Shown here piece after piece: positions 54,971-63,688 of a stretch of 64,000 nt of DNA. The DNA is from Enterobacter sichuanensis. Lineage in GTDB: Bacteria > Pseudomonadota > Gammaproteobacteria > Enterobacterales > Enterobacteriaceae. The translations under genes were made by a program, and so were the position numbers. The notes under the pieces were generated by a model. That model made no database searches and was not told the DNA's origin. It was given only the letters and a program-made list of their open reading frames with translations. Every line of letters begins with the position of its first letter. Position 1 is the first letter of the stretch. The stretch spans positions 1 to 64,000 of the forward strand of contig NZ_POVL01000005.1 in NCBI RefSeq assembly GCF_002939185.1. The letters run 5' to 3'.

Positions 54971-55612
54971 TTAAAGGGCGACCGGGAACAGCCAGCCTAA
55001 AATCATTGCACCCAGAATGGCGCCACCGGTAATGGGCTTCTGCCAGATGTAGAACAGCAGCGCGCCCAGCAGGGAGCCCACGCCAATCGGGATGGAGGCG
55101 GTCATGGCGCTGAGGATAATCAACGGCCCCAGGAAGCGGCCGGAGGCGTTACCTGCGCCCATCATGACGTCTGCGCCGTAAGTGGAGTTGCTCTGGTTGA
55201 TGGTGAACTTACGCGCCAGGATGATGACGTAGCCAATCGCCAGACCAATCACCAGGCCGGTGATCAGCGCGGCAATAAAGTTGGTCACCGGGAACATGAT
55301 GCCCGCCCCCAGCAGCAGTGCCGGAACCCCCAGCCCCACGCCGGTCTGGATGGCGCCGCCGATGTCGAGAATACCGACCAGCGACCCTTCGATAATACGG
55401 GCGAACAGGAAGCTCGCGCCAAACGCCGCCACAGCGCCGTAGACGCCGGTATCAATCCCGGCTTTCAGCATCGCCACGAAAGCCACTTCGTTAAACGCGC
55501 CGATGCCATAGAGGTAGTACATGTGCGTCCCGGCGAACACACCGGAGGAGAGCAGGCCAACGAAGATCGGGAACGACCAGTCGGCATACCAAAAACCTTT
55601 ATTCTGTTCCAT
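54971..55612 (-). CDS. DUF4310-family membrane protein
   Basis: This 213-residue membrane protein has about five helices and glycine-rich loops (DIGGAIQTGVGLGVPALLLGAG, TYGADVMMGAGNASGRFLGPL). It matches the pattern of DUF4310, a family always found with DUF4311, DUF4312 and SFCGS proteins. It starts 12 bases from the DUF4311 gene end. I infer it is one membrane half of a transporter with DUF4311. No PTS EIIC motif is obvious. Confidence 0.75.
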   Translation of the reverse strand: MEQNKGFWYADWSFPIFVGLLSSGVFAGTHMYYLYGIGAFNEVAFVAMLKAGIDTGVYGAVAAFGASFLFARIIEGSLVGILDIGGAIQTGVGLGVPALLLGAGIMFPVTNFIAALITGLVIGLAIGYVIILARKFTINQSNSTYGADVMMGAGNASGRFLGPLIILSAMTASIPIGVGSLLGALLFYIWQKPITGGAILGAMILGWLFPVAL

Positions 55613-55624
55613 TGCAGGCTCCTG

Positions 55625-56401
55625 TTATTTACCGCTGAGCGAGTTGTGGATCATGTCGAGCCAGTTCGGCACGGTCAGATGGAAGGATTCGATCATCTTC
55701 ATGTCGAAGCCGCGGAAGAAGCCGCTCAGCACGAAGAGCAGGACGATCGCCGCCATCATCACTTTGGTGACGTGGTTCCAGCCGCTCTCTTCCACGCCTT
55801 TACCGATCAGGATCCCCAGTACCAGGCCCGGTACGGCGTTGCCCATAATCAGCTGCGCTGCGCCGCCGAAGATGGTGGCCCAGAAGCCCGATTTTTTACC
55901 TGCGTCGATGGCCGCCAGCCAGAAAATCACCGGCATCACGGTGTTGACCAGCAGGTTCGCCGCCGGCACCAGCACCTTCACGGCGGTGACCTGCAGTGCG
56001 GCAGGGACCGAGGAGGCGGTCAGGTTCAGGAAGGTCACGACGACCATGCCGATCACGCCGCAGGCAATCGCCATTTTGCGCGGGTCGTGCAGCGTTTCGC
56101 CGACGTTGCGGTTTTTGATCATCAGTGCAGCCGCACCCCAGTTCGGGATGATGCGGTGGTCAACGTCCTGTGTGAAAGCCCCTGCGGCCACGGAAGAGGC
56201 CCAGGCGTTAAAGAAGAAACCTAACCCAAAGGAGAAGTGAGACGCCGGATCCCCTTCGCAGGAGTTCAGCTCCCCCAACGTACGAAACGCGCCCATCCCC
56301 TGTGTGGTAGGCGCATGAAACATGCGTGCAGCACCGGCTCCGACACCGACGCCTACCAGGCCGCCGATGATGAGCGATTTTATTAATATAATTAAGAACA
56401 T
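55625..56401 (-). CDS. DUF4311-family membrane protein
   Basis: This 258-residue membrane protein has about six or seven helices. The N-terminal helix (SLIIGGLVGVGVGAGAARMF) is followed by a loop with FRTLGELNSCEGDPASH. Later membrane stretches include LVNTVMPVIFWLAAIDAGKKSG and AQLIMGNAVPGLVLGILIG. It matches DUF4311 by partner genes and pattern. It probably pairs with the DUF4310 protein to form the membrane part of an uptake system. The ATG lies 22 bases after the DUF4312 stop. Confidence 0.75.
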   Translation of the reverse strand: MFLIILIKSLIIGGLVGVGVGAGAARMFHAPTTQGMGAFRTLGELNSCEGDPASHFSFGLGFFFNAWASSVAAGAFTQDVDHRIIPNWGAAALMIKNRNVGETLHDPRKMAIACGVIGMVVVTFLNLTASSVPAALQVTAVKVLVPAANLLVNTVMPVIFWLAAIDAGKKSGFWATIFGGAAQLIMGNAVPGLVLGILIGKGVEESGWNHVTKVMMAAIVLLFVLSGFFRGFDMKMIESFHLTVPNWLDMIHNSLSGK

Positions 56402-56423
56402 CAGTCTGCCCTTTTATGAATAA

Positions 56424-56723
56424 TCAGCGTTGCGTGACGAAATCCACCTGGTCAAGATTGATGGCGGTCACGTTGACGGTCACATCCAGCTCCACGCTGT
56501 AGGTGCGTCTTTCCCGGCGCAGAAAGAAGAACAGAAAGGCTTCTTTTCGCACCGCTTCTTGCGCCTGAACGACCTGCACATCCTGTGGCTCAATACGCAG
56601 TAAGATATGCGGTGAGGCTTTCATCACCGCGGCCTGAACGTGGTTGAGCGCGTCGGCAAAGGCGCGCGCTTTGGCATCGCCTTTGCCCTTCACTCTCACC
56701 GTGGTTGTGAACTGTTCTTTCAT
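56424..56723 (-). CDS. DUF4312-family small protein
   Basis: This 99-residue soluble protein begins MKEQFTTTVRVKGKGDAKARAFADALNHVQ and has conserved-looking histidines His28 and His39 (SPHILLRIEP). Strands dominate its second half. The start at 56721-56723 is chosen because it lies 2 bases after the SFCGS stop and matches the family. It may be a cytosolic component of the DUF4310/4311 system, and a histidine phosphosite is one idea. Function is unknown. Confidence 0.7.
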   Translation of the reverse strand: MKEQFTTTVRVKGKGDAKARAFADALNHVQAAVMKASPHILLRIEPQDVQVVQAQEAVRKEAFLFFFLRRERRTYSVELDVTVNVTAINLDQVDFVTQR

Positions 56724-56725
56724 GC

Positions 56726-57088
56726 TTATGCGCCGTATTTTTTCTGCCACGCCTGCACCAGACGCTCGCCCAGCTCTTCTTTATCCATAAAGCCAAAGCC
56801 CAGCACGTTGCAGCCTTCGTTGATGGCAGTCACACCTTCATCCACGGAACGCATACCGTATTTGGCTTTGTAGCCATATTTGGTCTGGGCGGTGATGGCG
56901 CCCGCGCCGCCGCTACCGCAGAAGGAGATACCGAAGGTGGCGTTTTCCGCTTTCATCACGTTGCCCAGCTTCATATCCGCGGCCATGCCCGGCACAACCA
57001 CCGCGCGTCCACCCGCTTTTTCCACACCAGCGGCCACTTTCTGACCTTTACCCAGGCGATCGCCAATCACGACTGTAATCTGTTCCAT
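56726..57088 (-). CDS. Glycine-rich SFCGS-family protein
   Basis: This 120-residue protein of the SFCGS family has the signature ISFCGSGGAGAIT with Cys57, and an N-terminal strand-glycine start (ITVVIGDRLGKGQKVAAGVEKAGG). The fold looks like a small Rossmann-type or EIIB-like domain. The cysteine in a glycine loop recalls the phosphocysteine loop of PTS EIIB proteins, but this is only resemblance. The ATG at 57086-57088 has AAGGAG 6 bases upstream. An open frame reaching 57238 lacks homology there. It is the second gene of the cluster after the PRD protein. Confidence 0.75.
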   Translation of the reverse strand: MEQITVVIGDRLGKGQKVAAGVEKAGGRAVVVPGMAADMKLGNVMKAENATFGISFCGSGGAGAITAQTKYGYKAKYGMRSVDEGVTAINEGCNVLGFGFMDKEELGERLVQAWQKKYGA

Positions 57089-57098
57089 GTGTTGCTCC

Positions 57099-57419
57099 TT
57101 AAAGGTTGTCTTTCGCGACTTCAAAGTGAACGGAGAGCAGCCAGGCCTCTTCATCAGGAAGGTTGCCAAACTGCGCCACCACTTCACGTGCCAGCCGCAT
57201 TGAATCCGGTGAAATTTCGTCGAACAGCTCCGCTTCAACCTCCGGCAGCGGCTCGCCGGTCACGGACCGGTGCGCCATCGCACGAACGTGGGAGGTGAGC
57301 ATTTGCTCCTGTACCGCATTGGGGATGATGTTGTGCCGGGCCAGCAGGGCGTAAACCTGCTGCAGCATCGTGTTCGCAAGCTGCTCTGTTTGCACTGCCT
57401 GTTCCCCAATGTCGTTCAT
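57099..57419 (-). CDS. Single-PRD regulatory protein
   Basis: This 106-residue protein consists of one PTS regulation domain, with the pattern ARHNIIPNAVQEQMLTSHVRAMAHRSVTGEPLPEV and the histidine in the TSHVRAMAHR segment that PTS proteins phosphorylate. It has no DNA- or RNA-binding domain. It is first in the leftward operon. It could report PTS state to the MtlR-like activator or to the transporter. The ATG at 57417-57419 has GGAG 5 bases before it. A GTG six codons upstream is possible. Confidence 0.75.
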   Translation of the reverse strand: MNDIGEQAVQTEQLANTMLQQVYALLARHNIIPNAVQEQMLTSHVRAMAHRSVTGEPLPEVEAELFDEISPDSMRLAREVVAQFGNLPDEEAWLLSVHFEVAKDNL

Positions 57420-57505
57420 TACCGCTCCGTTACTCACTGGTCTTACCCCGTTAATGGCTCTGTAAGTAAACTAACGGCGGGGGGAAAGGGTTTGTAGCGA
57501 GTTGT

Positions 57506-57642
57506 TTTCCACTTCGAAGTGGAAAGGCGGGCCGCAGCAGTGATCTGTGCCACATAAATGCGCTGAATCTGGATAAACCGCTGTATTTACGTGATGAATA
57601 TCACGCTATTACGCGGCAAGGAACAGGTCAGCGAAGTGGAAA
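57506..57642 (-). promoter_or_regulatory. Operator region of the PRD/dga-like operon
   Basis: TTTCCACTTCGAAGTGGAAA (57506-57525) is a perfect 20-bp palindrome. Its half site GAAGTGGAAA recurs at 57633-57642. Between them lies a CRP-type dyad GTGATGAATATCAC (57591-57604). All are upstream of the PRD gene, whose start is at 57419. Three GAAGTGGAAA copies with one CRP site suggest a dedicated regulator, plausibly the MtlR-like activator, plus catabolite control. Confidence 0.6.
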
Positions 57643-57715
57643 AGATTACGAGTCGGCTCGTAGAAATGTGATGTAGATAAGGTTTTCTTATGGGGATTCG
57701 CTAGAGTGGCGACGG

Positions 57716-57973
57716 GTGCTTGAGACTGACCGTCTCAGGCAAGGGACGGAAAGTGGAAAGCCCCGCCTGATAAAAAATCAGGGCGGGGGCTCGAAACAAC
57801 ACGTCACGACCGTGGAGTTCGCTACCTCGCCCGCTTTAAAGCAAGGAGGCATCCATGAAACGCCAATCCCCAATTATCCGGGTTTTGATGATTGTTGCTT
57901 TGACAATAATCATCTTAACGCTGGTGACGAGGAAAACACTGTGCGAGATCCGTTTTCGAAACGGCTCGCTTGA
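57716..57973 (+). CDS. Mok-like overlapping reading frame of a hok locus
   Basis: The 85-codon frame starts at a GTG in GGGTGCTTGAGACTGACCG and overlaps the hok frame. In hok loci, mok translation is needed for hok translation, and an antisense Sok RNA blocks mok. The leading GCTTGAGACTGACCGTCTCAGG segment and the G+C hairpin CCCCGCC...GGCGGGG (57759-57788) resemble the 5' end of other hok mRNAs. The GTG start is unusual. Its amino-acid sequence has no known function, so coding is inferred only from locus layout. Confidence 0.55.
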   Translation: MLETDRLRQGTESGKPRLIKNQGGGSKQHVTTVEFATSPALKQGGIHETPIPNYPGFDDCCFDNNHLNAGDEENTVRDPFSKRLA

Positions 57974-58010
57974 AGTGATAGCGCGGATGGATTGTCGCTC
58001 CGGCAAGTAG
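57855..58010 (+). CDS. Hok/Gef-family type I toxin
   Basis: This 51-residue protein starts at the ATG at 57855 with AAGGAGG 6 bases upstream. A membrane segment (VLMIVALTIIILTLVT, about 10-25) is followed by RKTLCEIRFRNGSLEVIARMDC. The conserved LCE cysteine and the RFRNG-EV pattern are those of HokB, HokC and HokD. Expression depolarises the inner membrane. The antisense Sok RNA would come from the opposite strand near 57780-57850. Type I loci of this family are frequent in enterobacterial chromosomes and often inactive. This one has no visible lesion. Confidence 0.88.
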   Translation: MKRQSPIIRVLMIVALTIIILTLVTRKTLCEIRFRNGSLEVIARMDCRSGK

Positions 58011-58080
58011 GGAGCAAATTTGTGGAGGCGCGCAGTGCGCCTCCGCATACAGGGAAAGGACGTACAGCTCAGGCACCCAA

Positions 58081-58467
58081 TTAACGGTACTTTTTATGAT
58101 ACGTGTTGCGCGTCGTCACAAACTGCTCGGCCGCCGCCTGGGCTTCTTTCACTTTGCCTTCGTTGGCGAGTTTCAGCGCACCGTCGATTTGCCCTACCAG
58201 CACGTCAAAGCCGTGACGGTAGTCTTTCATCTCGGCACTGTCTGCCGCTTTGTTTTCAAGCTTAGGCGGTGTTGCTTTCTGGGCATCCAGCGCCGCTTCA
58301 CGCATTTTGGTCAGCGCGTCTTTCATTTCCGCCGCATTGTCCGCTTTCTGCACCACCTTCAGGTTTTGCCCGAGGATGCCCATGTCGTCTTCAAGATCGG
58401 CAGCAAACGCAGAAGAGCCAAGAACCAGCGTTGAAGCCGCGACGATCGCTAACAGATGTTTACGCAT
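58081..58467 (-). CDS. cybC: Soluble cytochrome b562
   Basis: This 128-residue periplasmic electron carrier has a signal peptide (1-22, ending SSAFA). The four-helix bundle binds heme with Met7 (mature numbering, in [10 protein letters not shown]) and a histidine near the end in RNTYHKKYR. Length fits the family. The gene follows pmbA by 37 bases and may be co-transcribed with it. The physiological partner is unclear even in E. coli. Confidence 0.95.
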   Translation of the reverse strand: MRKHLLAIVAASTLVLGSSAFAADLEDDMGILGQNLKVVQKADNAAEMKDALTKMREAALDAQKATPPKLENKAADSAEMKDYRHGFDVLVGQIDGALKLANEGKVKEAQAAAEQFVTTRNTYHKKYR

Positions 58468-58504
58468 TGCTCACTTCCTTTTTATTATTAACAAAACGCT
58501 ATCT

Positions 58505-59857
58505 TTATTGACCCGCAATTTTCATTTCGGGCAGAAGAACTGAACCACACTGTATATTGCTACGTGTTTCAATATCGTTACCGACCGTAACGATGTTGCG
58601 CCACATGTCCTTCAGGTTGCCGGCAATGGTAATTTCGCTCACCGGATACTGGATTTCTCCATTTTCAACCCAGAAGCCCGCCGCACCACGAGAGTAATCC
58701 CCGGTGATGCCGCTCACGCCCTGGCCCATCAGCTCTGTGACGACCAGCCCGGTGCCCATCTCTTTCAGCATCTGCTCGAAGCTCAGGCCCTGTCCGGCGA
58801 TGCGCCAGTTATGGATACCGCCTGCGTGCCCGGTGCTTTTCAGCCCCAGCTTGCGCGCGGAGTAGTTGGTCAGCAGCCACTGGGTCAGCACGCCGTCTTT
58901 GACGATATCACGACGTTCGGTACGCACGCCTTCGCTGTCGAACGGTGTGGAGGCGAGGCCTTTCAGCAGGTGCGGATGCTCTTCGATGGTCAGCCAGTCC
59001 GGCAGGATCTGCTTGCCCAGCGAGTCGAGCAGGAAGGTCGATTTACGGTACACGGAGCCGCCCGCGATAGCGCCCACCAGATGGCCAAACAGTCCGGTCG
59101 CCACTTCATTGGCAAAAATGACCGGGGCCTTCATGGTGGAGAGTTTACGCGGTGACAGGCGCGACAGCGTGCGTTCGGCGCATTCTTTACCGACCCACTC
59201 CGGAGACTGTAAATCCCCCAGCGCGCGGCCAATGGTGTAGGCGTAGTCGCGCTCCATGTCGCCGTTCTCTTCGGCGATCACGCAGCTGGAGAGCGAATGA
59301 CGGGTGGAGCAGTAGCCCTGCAGCATGCCGTGGCTGTTGCCGAACACTTTGATGCCGTAATGGCTGTTGAAGCTGCCGCCTTCGGTATTGGTAATACGTT
59401 TATCGGCCTGCAGGGAAGCCTGCTCAGCGCGGGCTGCCAGTTCAATGGCTTCGTCCGGGGTGACGTCCGCCGGGTGGAAAAGGTCGAGATCCGGGGCATC
59501 AAAGGCCAGCAGCTCTTTATCCGCCACGCCAGCGTAAGGGTCTGGCGAGGTATAACGGGCGATATCCAGCGCCGCCTGCACCGTACGGGCAATGGCATCC
59601 GGGCTGAGGTCGGTCGAGGAGGCACTGCCTTTGCGATTCTGGTGATACACCGTGATCCCCAGCGCGCCATCGCTGTTGAATTCTACATTTTCCACTTCGC
59701 CATAGCGGGTACTCACGCTAATACCGGTGGTTTTGCTGACCGCCACTTCGGCGCCATCTGATTTACCTGAAGCGAGCGTCAGCGCGGTGGAGACGGCTTC
59801 TTCCAGAATCTTACGCTGCGCTTCAACTTGTGAGGTTACTTTCATCGCAAATGCCAT
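58505..59857 (-). CDS. pmbA: Metalloprotease PmbA (TldE)
   Basis: This 450-residue subunit of the TldD/TldE protease matures microcin B17 and degrades the CcdA antidote. It is near-identical to E. coli PmbA over most of its length ([40 protein letters not shown] at the end). TldE lacks the HExxH zinc motif, which TldD supplies. The ATG at 59855-59857 gives the exact E. coli length. Upstream in-frame codons reaching 59926 are rejected. The ribosome site is weak. It is divergent from yjgA. Confidence 0.95.
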   Translation of the reverse strand: MAFAMKVTSQVEAQRKILEEAVSTALTLASGKSDGAEVAVSKTTGISVSTRYGEVENVEFNSDGALGITVYHQNRKGSASSTDLSPDAIARTVQAALDIARYTSPDPYAGVADKELLAFDAPDLDLFHPADVTPDEAIELAARAEQASLQADKRITNTEGGSFNSHYGIKVFGNSHGMLQGYCSTRHSLSSCVIAEENGDMERDYAYTIGRALGDLQSPEWVGKECAERTLSRLSPRKLSTMKAPVIFANEVATGLFGHLVGAIAGGSVYRKSTFLLDSLGKQILPDWLTIEEHPHLLKGLASTPFDSEGVRTERRDIVKDGVLTQWLLTNYSARKLGLKSTGHAGGIHNWRIAGQGLSFEQMLKEMGTGLVVTELMGQGVSGITGDYSRGAAGFWVENGEIQYPVSEITIAGNLKDMWRNIVTVGNDIETRSNIQCGSVLLPEMKIAGQ

Positions 59858-59952
59858 ACTGTAAGAGAGAGTTAACTGAAGTCTAACAGAGAACCGTTTT
59901 TCAGTGCGCGTCTTAACTGGTAACATTAGCCTCTTTTTTTAAGGAGCCTGAC

Positions 59953-60504
59953 ATGACTAAGCAGCCCGAAGACTGGCTCGACGACGTTCCCGGTGATGAC
60001 ATCGAAGACGAAGATGATGAGATCATCTGGGTCAGTAAAAGTGAAATTAAACGCGACGCCGAAGAGTTAAAACAGCTTGGCGCAGAAATGGTGGAACTGG
60101 GTAAAAACGCGCTGGATAAGATCCCGCTCGACCAGGATCTGCGTGATGCCATTGAACTGGCACAGAAAATCAAAAAAGAAGGCCGTCGTCGCCAGCTTCA
60201 GCTTATCGGTAAAATGCTGCGTCAGCGCGACGTTGATCCGATCCGCCAGGCGCTGGACAAGCTGAAAAACCGCCATAACCAGCAGGTTGCGCTGTTCCAT
60301 AAGCTGGAGCAGATCCGCGATCGTCTGATTGAACAGGGTGATGACGCCGTACCGGAAGTCCTGAACCTGTGGCCGGATGCCGACCGCCAGCAGCTGCGTT
60401 CATTGATCCGTAACGCGAAGAAAGAGAAAGAAGGGAATAAGCCGCCGAAGTCTGCGCGCCTGATTTTCCAGTATCTGCGTGAGCTGTCTGAGAACGAAGA
60501 GTAA
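59953..60504 (+). CDS. yjgA: Dual-action ribosomal maturation protein DarP
   Basis: This 183-residue acidic-to-basic helical protein is DarP (YjgA), which binds pre-50S particles and promotes late 23S rRNA peptidyl-transferase centre maturation. Signature stretches include [21 protein letters not shown] and [12 protein letters not shown]. It starts 96 bases from pmbA, and both can share a divergent promoter region. The ATG has AAGGAG upstream. A REP pair with a T-run follows. Confidence 0.95.
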   Translation: MTKQPEDWLDDVPGDDIEDEDDEIIWVSKSEIKRDAEELKQLGAEMVELGKNALDKIPLDQDLRDAIELAQKIKKEGRRRQLQLIGKMLRQRDVDPIRQALDKLKNRHNQQVALFHKLEQIRDRLIEQGDDAVPEVLNLWPDADRQQLRSLIRNAKKEKEGNKPPKSARLIFQYLRELSENEE

Positions 60505-60518
60505 TCCGTGCGTTTTGC

Positions 60519-60607
60519 GCCGGATGGCGGCGTAAACGCCTTATCCGGCCTACAAGGTCGTGCAAAATCCAGGCCCGGTAAGCGCAAGCGCCACCGGGCT
60601 TTTTTTT
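60519..60607 (+). repeat. REP pair acting as terminator after yjgA
   Basis: Two REP units lie in tandem inverted order: GCCGGATGGCGGCG...CCGGCCTAC (60519-60553) and GGCCCGGTAAGCGCAAGCGCC...CCGGGCT (60571-60600). The second runs into seven or eight T, making a likely terminator for yjgA. It converges on mpl, whose stop lies inside the T-run. Confidence 0.85.
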
Positions 60608-61985
60608 ACACGTCGGCGGCCACTTCCGCTTTTTTCGCCAGACCGTCCAGCAGCTTCTGATGGATCCCACCAAAACCGCCGTTACTCATCACCAGAATAT
60701 GGTCGCCCGGCTGGGCCGCTTTCACCACCATCTCCGCCAGCGTATCCACATCCGCGCTCCAGTGCGCCGGCTGGATGCAGGCATCGGCCACTTCCGCCAC
60801 CTGCCACGGAATATGCTGCGGCTGCAGCAGGAAGACCTCATCGGCACGCCCTAAAGAGGGCGCGAGATCGTCTTTGCAGATCCCCATCTTCATGGTGTTC
60901 GAACGCGGTTCCAGCACCGCCAGAATGCGCGCGGTACCGCCGACTTTGCCGCGCAGGGCCGCAAGCGTCGCCAGAATCGCCGTTGGATGGTGTGCGAAAT
61001 CGTCATACACCGTGACGCCGTGGGCTTCACCGCGCAGCTCCAGACGGCGACGGGCATTGATAAACGAGCCCAGTGCGTTCGCCGCATCCGCAGGCTGAAC
61101 GCCCACATGGCGTGCGGCCGCGATCGCCATCAGGCCGTTGTGCATGTTGTGTTCACCCACCAGGCCCCACTTCACCTCACCCACTTTTTCACCGTCGAGC
61201 AGCACTTCCCACTCCGAGGCATCCGCGTTGAGTTTCTTCGCCTGCCAGTGGCCCTGCTCGCCCACCAGCTCCTGCTCGCTCCAGCAGCCCATTGCCAGGG
61301 TCTGTTTCAGGTTGATGTCGTTTTCCGGCAGGATGATGCGGCCCTGGCCCGGCACGATGCGCACCAGATGGTGGAACTGCTTCTGAATGGCTTTCAGATC
61401 GTCAAAGATATCCGCATGGTCGAACTCAAGATTATTGAGGATCAGCGTCCGCGGGCAGTAATGGACAAATTTGGAACGTTTGTCGAAGAAGGCGCAGTCA
61501 TACTCGTCGGCTTCGATAACAAAGAACGGGCTGTCACCCAGGCGCGCAGAGACGTCGAAATTACCCGGTACGCCGCCAATCACGAAGCCCGGTTTATAGC
61601 CGCAGGCTTCAAGGATCCACGTCGCCATCCCGGCGGTGGTCGTTTTGCCGTGGGTCCCGGCAACGGCAACCACCCAGCGGTCACGCAGCACGAAATCATG
61701 CAGCCACTGCGGGCCGGACATGAACGGAATATTGCGTTCCAGTACCGCCTCAACGCACGGGTTGCCGCGGGTCATCGCGTTGCCAATGATGACCAGATCC
61801 GGCTCGGGATCCAGCTGGCTGGCATCGTAGCCCTGAATCAACGCGATGCCCTGTTTCTCCAGAAGCGTGCTCATTGGCGGATACACATTGGCGTCCGAAC
61901 CTGTCACTTCATGGCCCAGCGAGCGCGCCAGCATTGCCAGTCCGCCCATGAAAGTGCCACAAATCCCCAATATATGAATGCGCAT
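60606..61985 (-). CDS. mpl: UDP-N-acetylmuramate:L-alanyl-gamma-D-glutamyl-meso-diaminopimelate ligase
   Basis: This 459-residue Mur-ligase family enzyme recycles the murein tripeptide by joining it to UDP-MurNAc. The N-terminal segment HILGICGTFMGGLAMLARSLGHEVTGSD, the ATP site VVAVAGTHGKTTTAGMATW, and the Mur domain LEFDHADIFDD are typical. The C-terminal domain has YDDFAHHPTAI. Length matches E. coli Mpl (457). It is divergent from fbp as in E. coli. The neighbouring ytf transport genes of E. coli are absent. Confidence 0.95.
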   Translation of the reverse strand: MRIHILGICGTFMGGLAMLARSLGHEVTGSDANVYPPMSTLLEKQGIALIQGYDASQLDPEPDLVIIGNAMTRGNPCVEAVLERNIPFMSGPQWLHDFVLRDRWVVAVAGTHGKTTTAGMATWILEACGYKPGFVIGGVPGNFDVSARLGDSPFFVIEADEYDCAFFDKRSKFVHYCPRTLILNNLEFDHADIFDDLKAIQKQFHHLVRIVPGQGRIILPENDINLKQTLAMGCWSEQELVGEQGHWQAKKLNADASEWEVLLDGEKVGEVKWGLVGEHNMHNGLMAIAAARHVGVQPADAANALGSFINARRRLELRGEAHGVTVYDDFAHHPTAILATLAALRGKVGGTARILAVLEPRSNTMKMGICKDDLAPSLGRADEVFLLQPQHIPWQVAEVADACIQPAHWSADVDTLAEMVVKAAQPGDHILVMSNGGFGGIHQKLLDGLAKKAEVAADV

Positions 61986-62182
61986 ACGTCACTATCCTTC
62001 TTCAATGTGGCGCACATTTTACTCACATGTTAGCGGCTGTGAAACGCATTTCAGGAAAATCCGTATCCTGCTGGCGCGATTCACCTCTGCGCTACTATTT
62101 GAATCTTTGTTAAGATTGTTGGGCTTTAGTCGTTTTAGTGAACATACAATCGCTTTACTCACAAAGATGCAGGGAAAGTGTT

Positions 62183-63181
62183 ATGAAAACGTTAGGTGAA
62201 TTTATTGTCGAAAAGCAGCACGAGTTCTCTCATGCTACCGGTGAACTCACTGCTTTGCTGTCGGCAATAAAGCTGGGCGCTAAGATCATCCACCGTGATA
62301 TCAACAAGGCCGGTCTGGTCGATATCCTGGGTGCCAGCGGTGCCGAGAACGTTCAGGGCGAGGTTCAGCAGAAACTCGATCTGTTCGCAAATGAAAAACT
62401 GAAAGCTGCACTGCGCGCGCGCGACATCGTTGCGGGTATCGCCTCCGAAGAAGAAGATGAAATTGTTGTTTTCGAAGGGTGTGAACACGCGAAATACGTT
62501 GTTCTGATGGATCCGCTCGACGGCTCCTCCAACATCGACGTTAACGTTTCTGTCGGTACCATTTTCTCCATCTACCGCCGCGTCACGCCTGTTGGCACGC
62601 CGGTGACCGAAGAAGATTTCCTGCAGCCGGGCAATAAGCAGGTTGCTGCCGGTTACGTCGTGTATGGCTCCTCCACCATGCTGGTGTATACCACCGGGTG
62701 CGGGGTTCACGCCTTTACGTACGATCCTTCCCTGGGCGTCTTCTGCCTGTGTCAGGAACGTATGCGCTTCCCGGAAAAGGGCAGTACCTACTCCATCAAC
62801 GAAGGAAACTACATCAAGTTCCCGAACGGTGTGAAGAAGTACATCAAATTCTGCCAGGAAGAAGATAAAGCGACGCAGCGCCCGTACACGTCCCGCTATA
62901 TTGGCTCTCTGGTTGCGGACTTCCACCGTAACCTGCTGAAAGGCGGTATCTACCTCTATCCAAGCACCGCAAGCCACCCGGACGGGAAACTGCGTCTGCT
63001 GTATGAATGCAACCCAATGGCGTTCCTGGCCGAACAGGCGGGCGGCAAGGCGAGCGACGGTAAAGAGCGTATTCTGGATATCGTGCCGGAAAGCCTGCAC
63101 CAGCGTCGTTCATTCTTCGTCGGCAACAACCACATGGTTGAAGACGTTGAACGTTTTATCCGTGAGTATCCGGACGCGTAA
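62183..63181 (+). CDS. fbp: Fructose-1,6-bisphosphatase class I
   Basis: This 332-residue enzyme forms fructose-6-phosphate in gluconeogenesis. The metal site is [23 protein letters not shown], with Asp and Glu residues in [11 protein letters not shown]. The length equals E. coli Fbp. The ATG at 62183 is chosen over an in-frame GTG or ATG up to 15 codons upstream since [12 protein letters not shown] is the family N-terminus. A hairpin (AGGGGAGCC/GGCTCCCCT, 63193-63215) terminates it. Confidence 0.96.
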   Translation: MKTLGEFIVEKQHEFSHATGELTALLSAIKLGAKIIHRDINKAGLVDILGASGAENVQGEVQQKLDLFANEKLKAALRARDIVAGIASEEEDEIVVFEGCEHAKYVVLMDPLDGSSNIDVNVSVGTIFSIYRRVTPVGTPVTEEDFLQPGNKQVAAGYVVYGSSTMLVYTTGCGVHAFTYDPSLGVFCLCQERMRFPEKGSTYSINEGNYIKFPNGVKKYIKFCQEEDKATQRPYTSRYIGSLVADFHRNLLKGGIYLYPSTASHPDGKLRLLYECNPMAFLAEQAGGKASDGKERILDIVPESLHQRRSFFVGNNHMVEDVERFIREYPDA

Positions 63182-63192
63182 TACCTTTCTTC

Positions 63193-63215
63193 AGGGGAGC
63201 CCGTCTGGCTCCCCT
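63193..63215 (+). terminator. Terminator after fbp
   Basis: AGGGGAGCC (63193-63201) and GGCTCCCCT (63207-63215) form a 9-bp stem with a 5-base loop, 12 bases after the stop. An A+T-rich stretch follows. Confidence 0.8.
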
Positions 63216-63331
63216 GCTCATTTATATATTTTACCGTATAAGTGTTTATAAAAAACACGCTTTAATCCTGAGCACTGCTCCTGCATTATTTCCATAACAG
63301 TTTGACAGATATTTCGTGGAGCAGAATCGCA

Positions 63332-63688
63332 ATGAAAAATTATTCTCGTGCTAATACCGGTATTGATTTAAATCTTATCCCTGTTTTTATTGAGATCGTC
63401 CGCTGCGGCAGCATGGCAAAGGCGGCGGTGCGTCTCGACATGTCCCGCCCCGCGGTGAGTCTGGCACTGAAACGTTTTAATCAACTGTTTGATGAGCCGC
63501 TATTTTTCCGCAAAGGTTTATATCTCGAGCCGACGGAAAAAGCATTAGCCCTAACCAGTTCGCTGGAAATATTAATGGGCGATATTCACGATAATATCGC
63601 TGCAGTCAATTCTGCGAGAAATAAAACCCCGACACAAAACGTACCGGGGCTGGGCAATATTATGCCGCGTTCTGAGTCGTCACTTTGA
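63332..63688 (+). CDS. LysR-type HTH-only protein, possibly truncated
   Basis: The 118-residue product has the LysR N-terminal winged HTH (about 12-70, NLIPVFIEIVRCGSMAKAAVRLDMSRPAVSLALKRFNQLFDEPLFFR). The linker helix follows (LTSSLEILMGDIHDNIA), after which the effector domain is missing. The last 25 residues (NKTPTQNVPGLGN...) read through the terminator and the end of the convergent chemotaxis gene. This suggests a truncated gene or a naturally short one. I cannot tell which from the sequence. The ATG at 63332 has GGAGCAGAATCGCA upstream, a poor ribosome site. Its target is unknown. Confidence 0.6.
   Translation: MKNYSRANTGIDLNLIPVFIEIVRCGSMAKAAVRLDMSRPAVSLALKRFNQLFDEPLFFRKGLYLEPTEKALALTSSLEILMGDIHDNIAAVNSARNKTPTQNVPGLGNIMPRSESSL
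63624..63650 (-). terminator. Terminator of the chemotaxis receptor gene
   Basis: CCCCG (63627-63631) and CGGGG (63645-63649) form a short stem. Read leftward it is followed by TTTTAT. It overlaps the end of the stand-alone LysR-type HTH gene. Confidence 0.6.

Noticed and set aside
57541-57580. Sigma-54 promoter upstream of the PRD operon
   Set aside because: TGGCAC followed by TGC is present leftward, but GG and GC are separated by 11 bases rather than the required 10.
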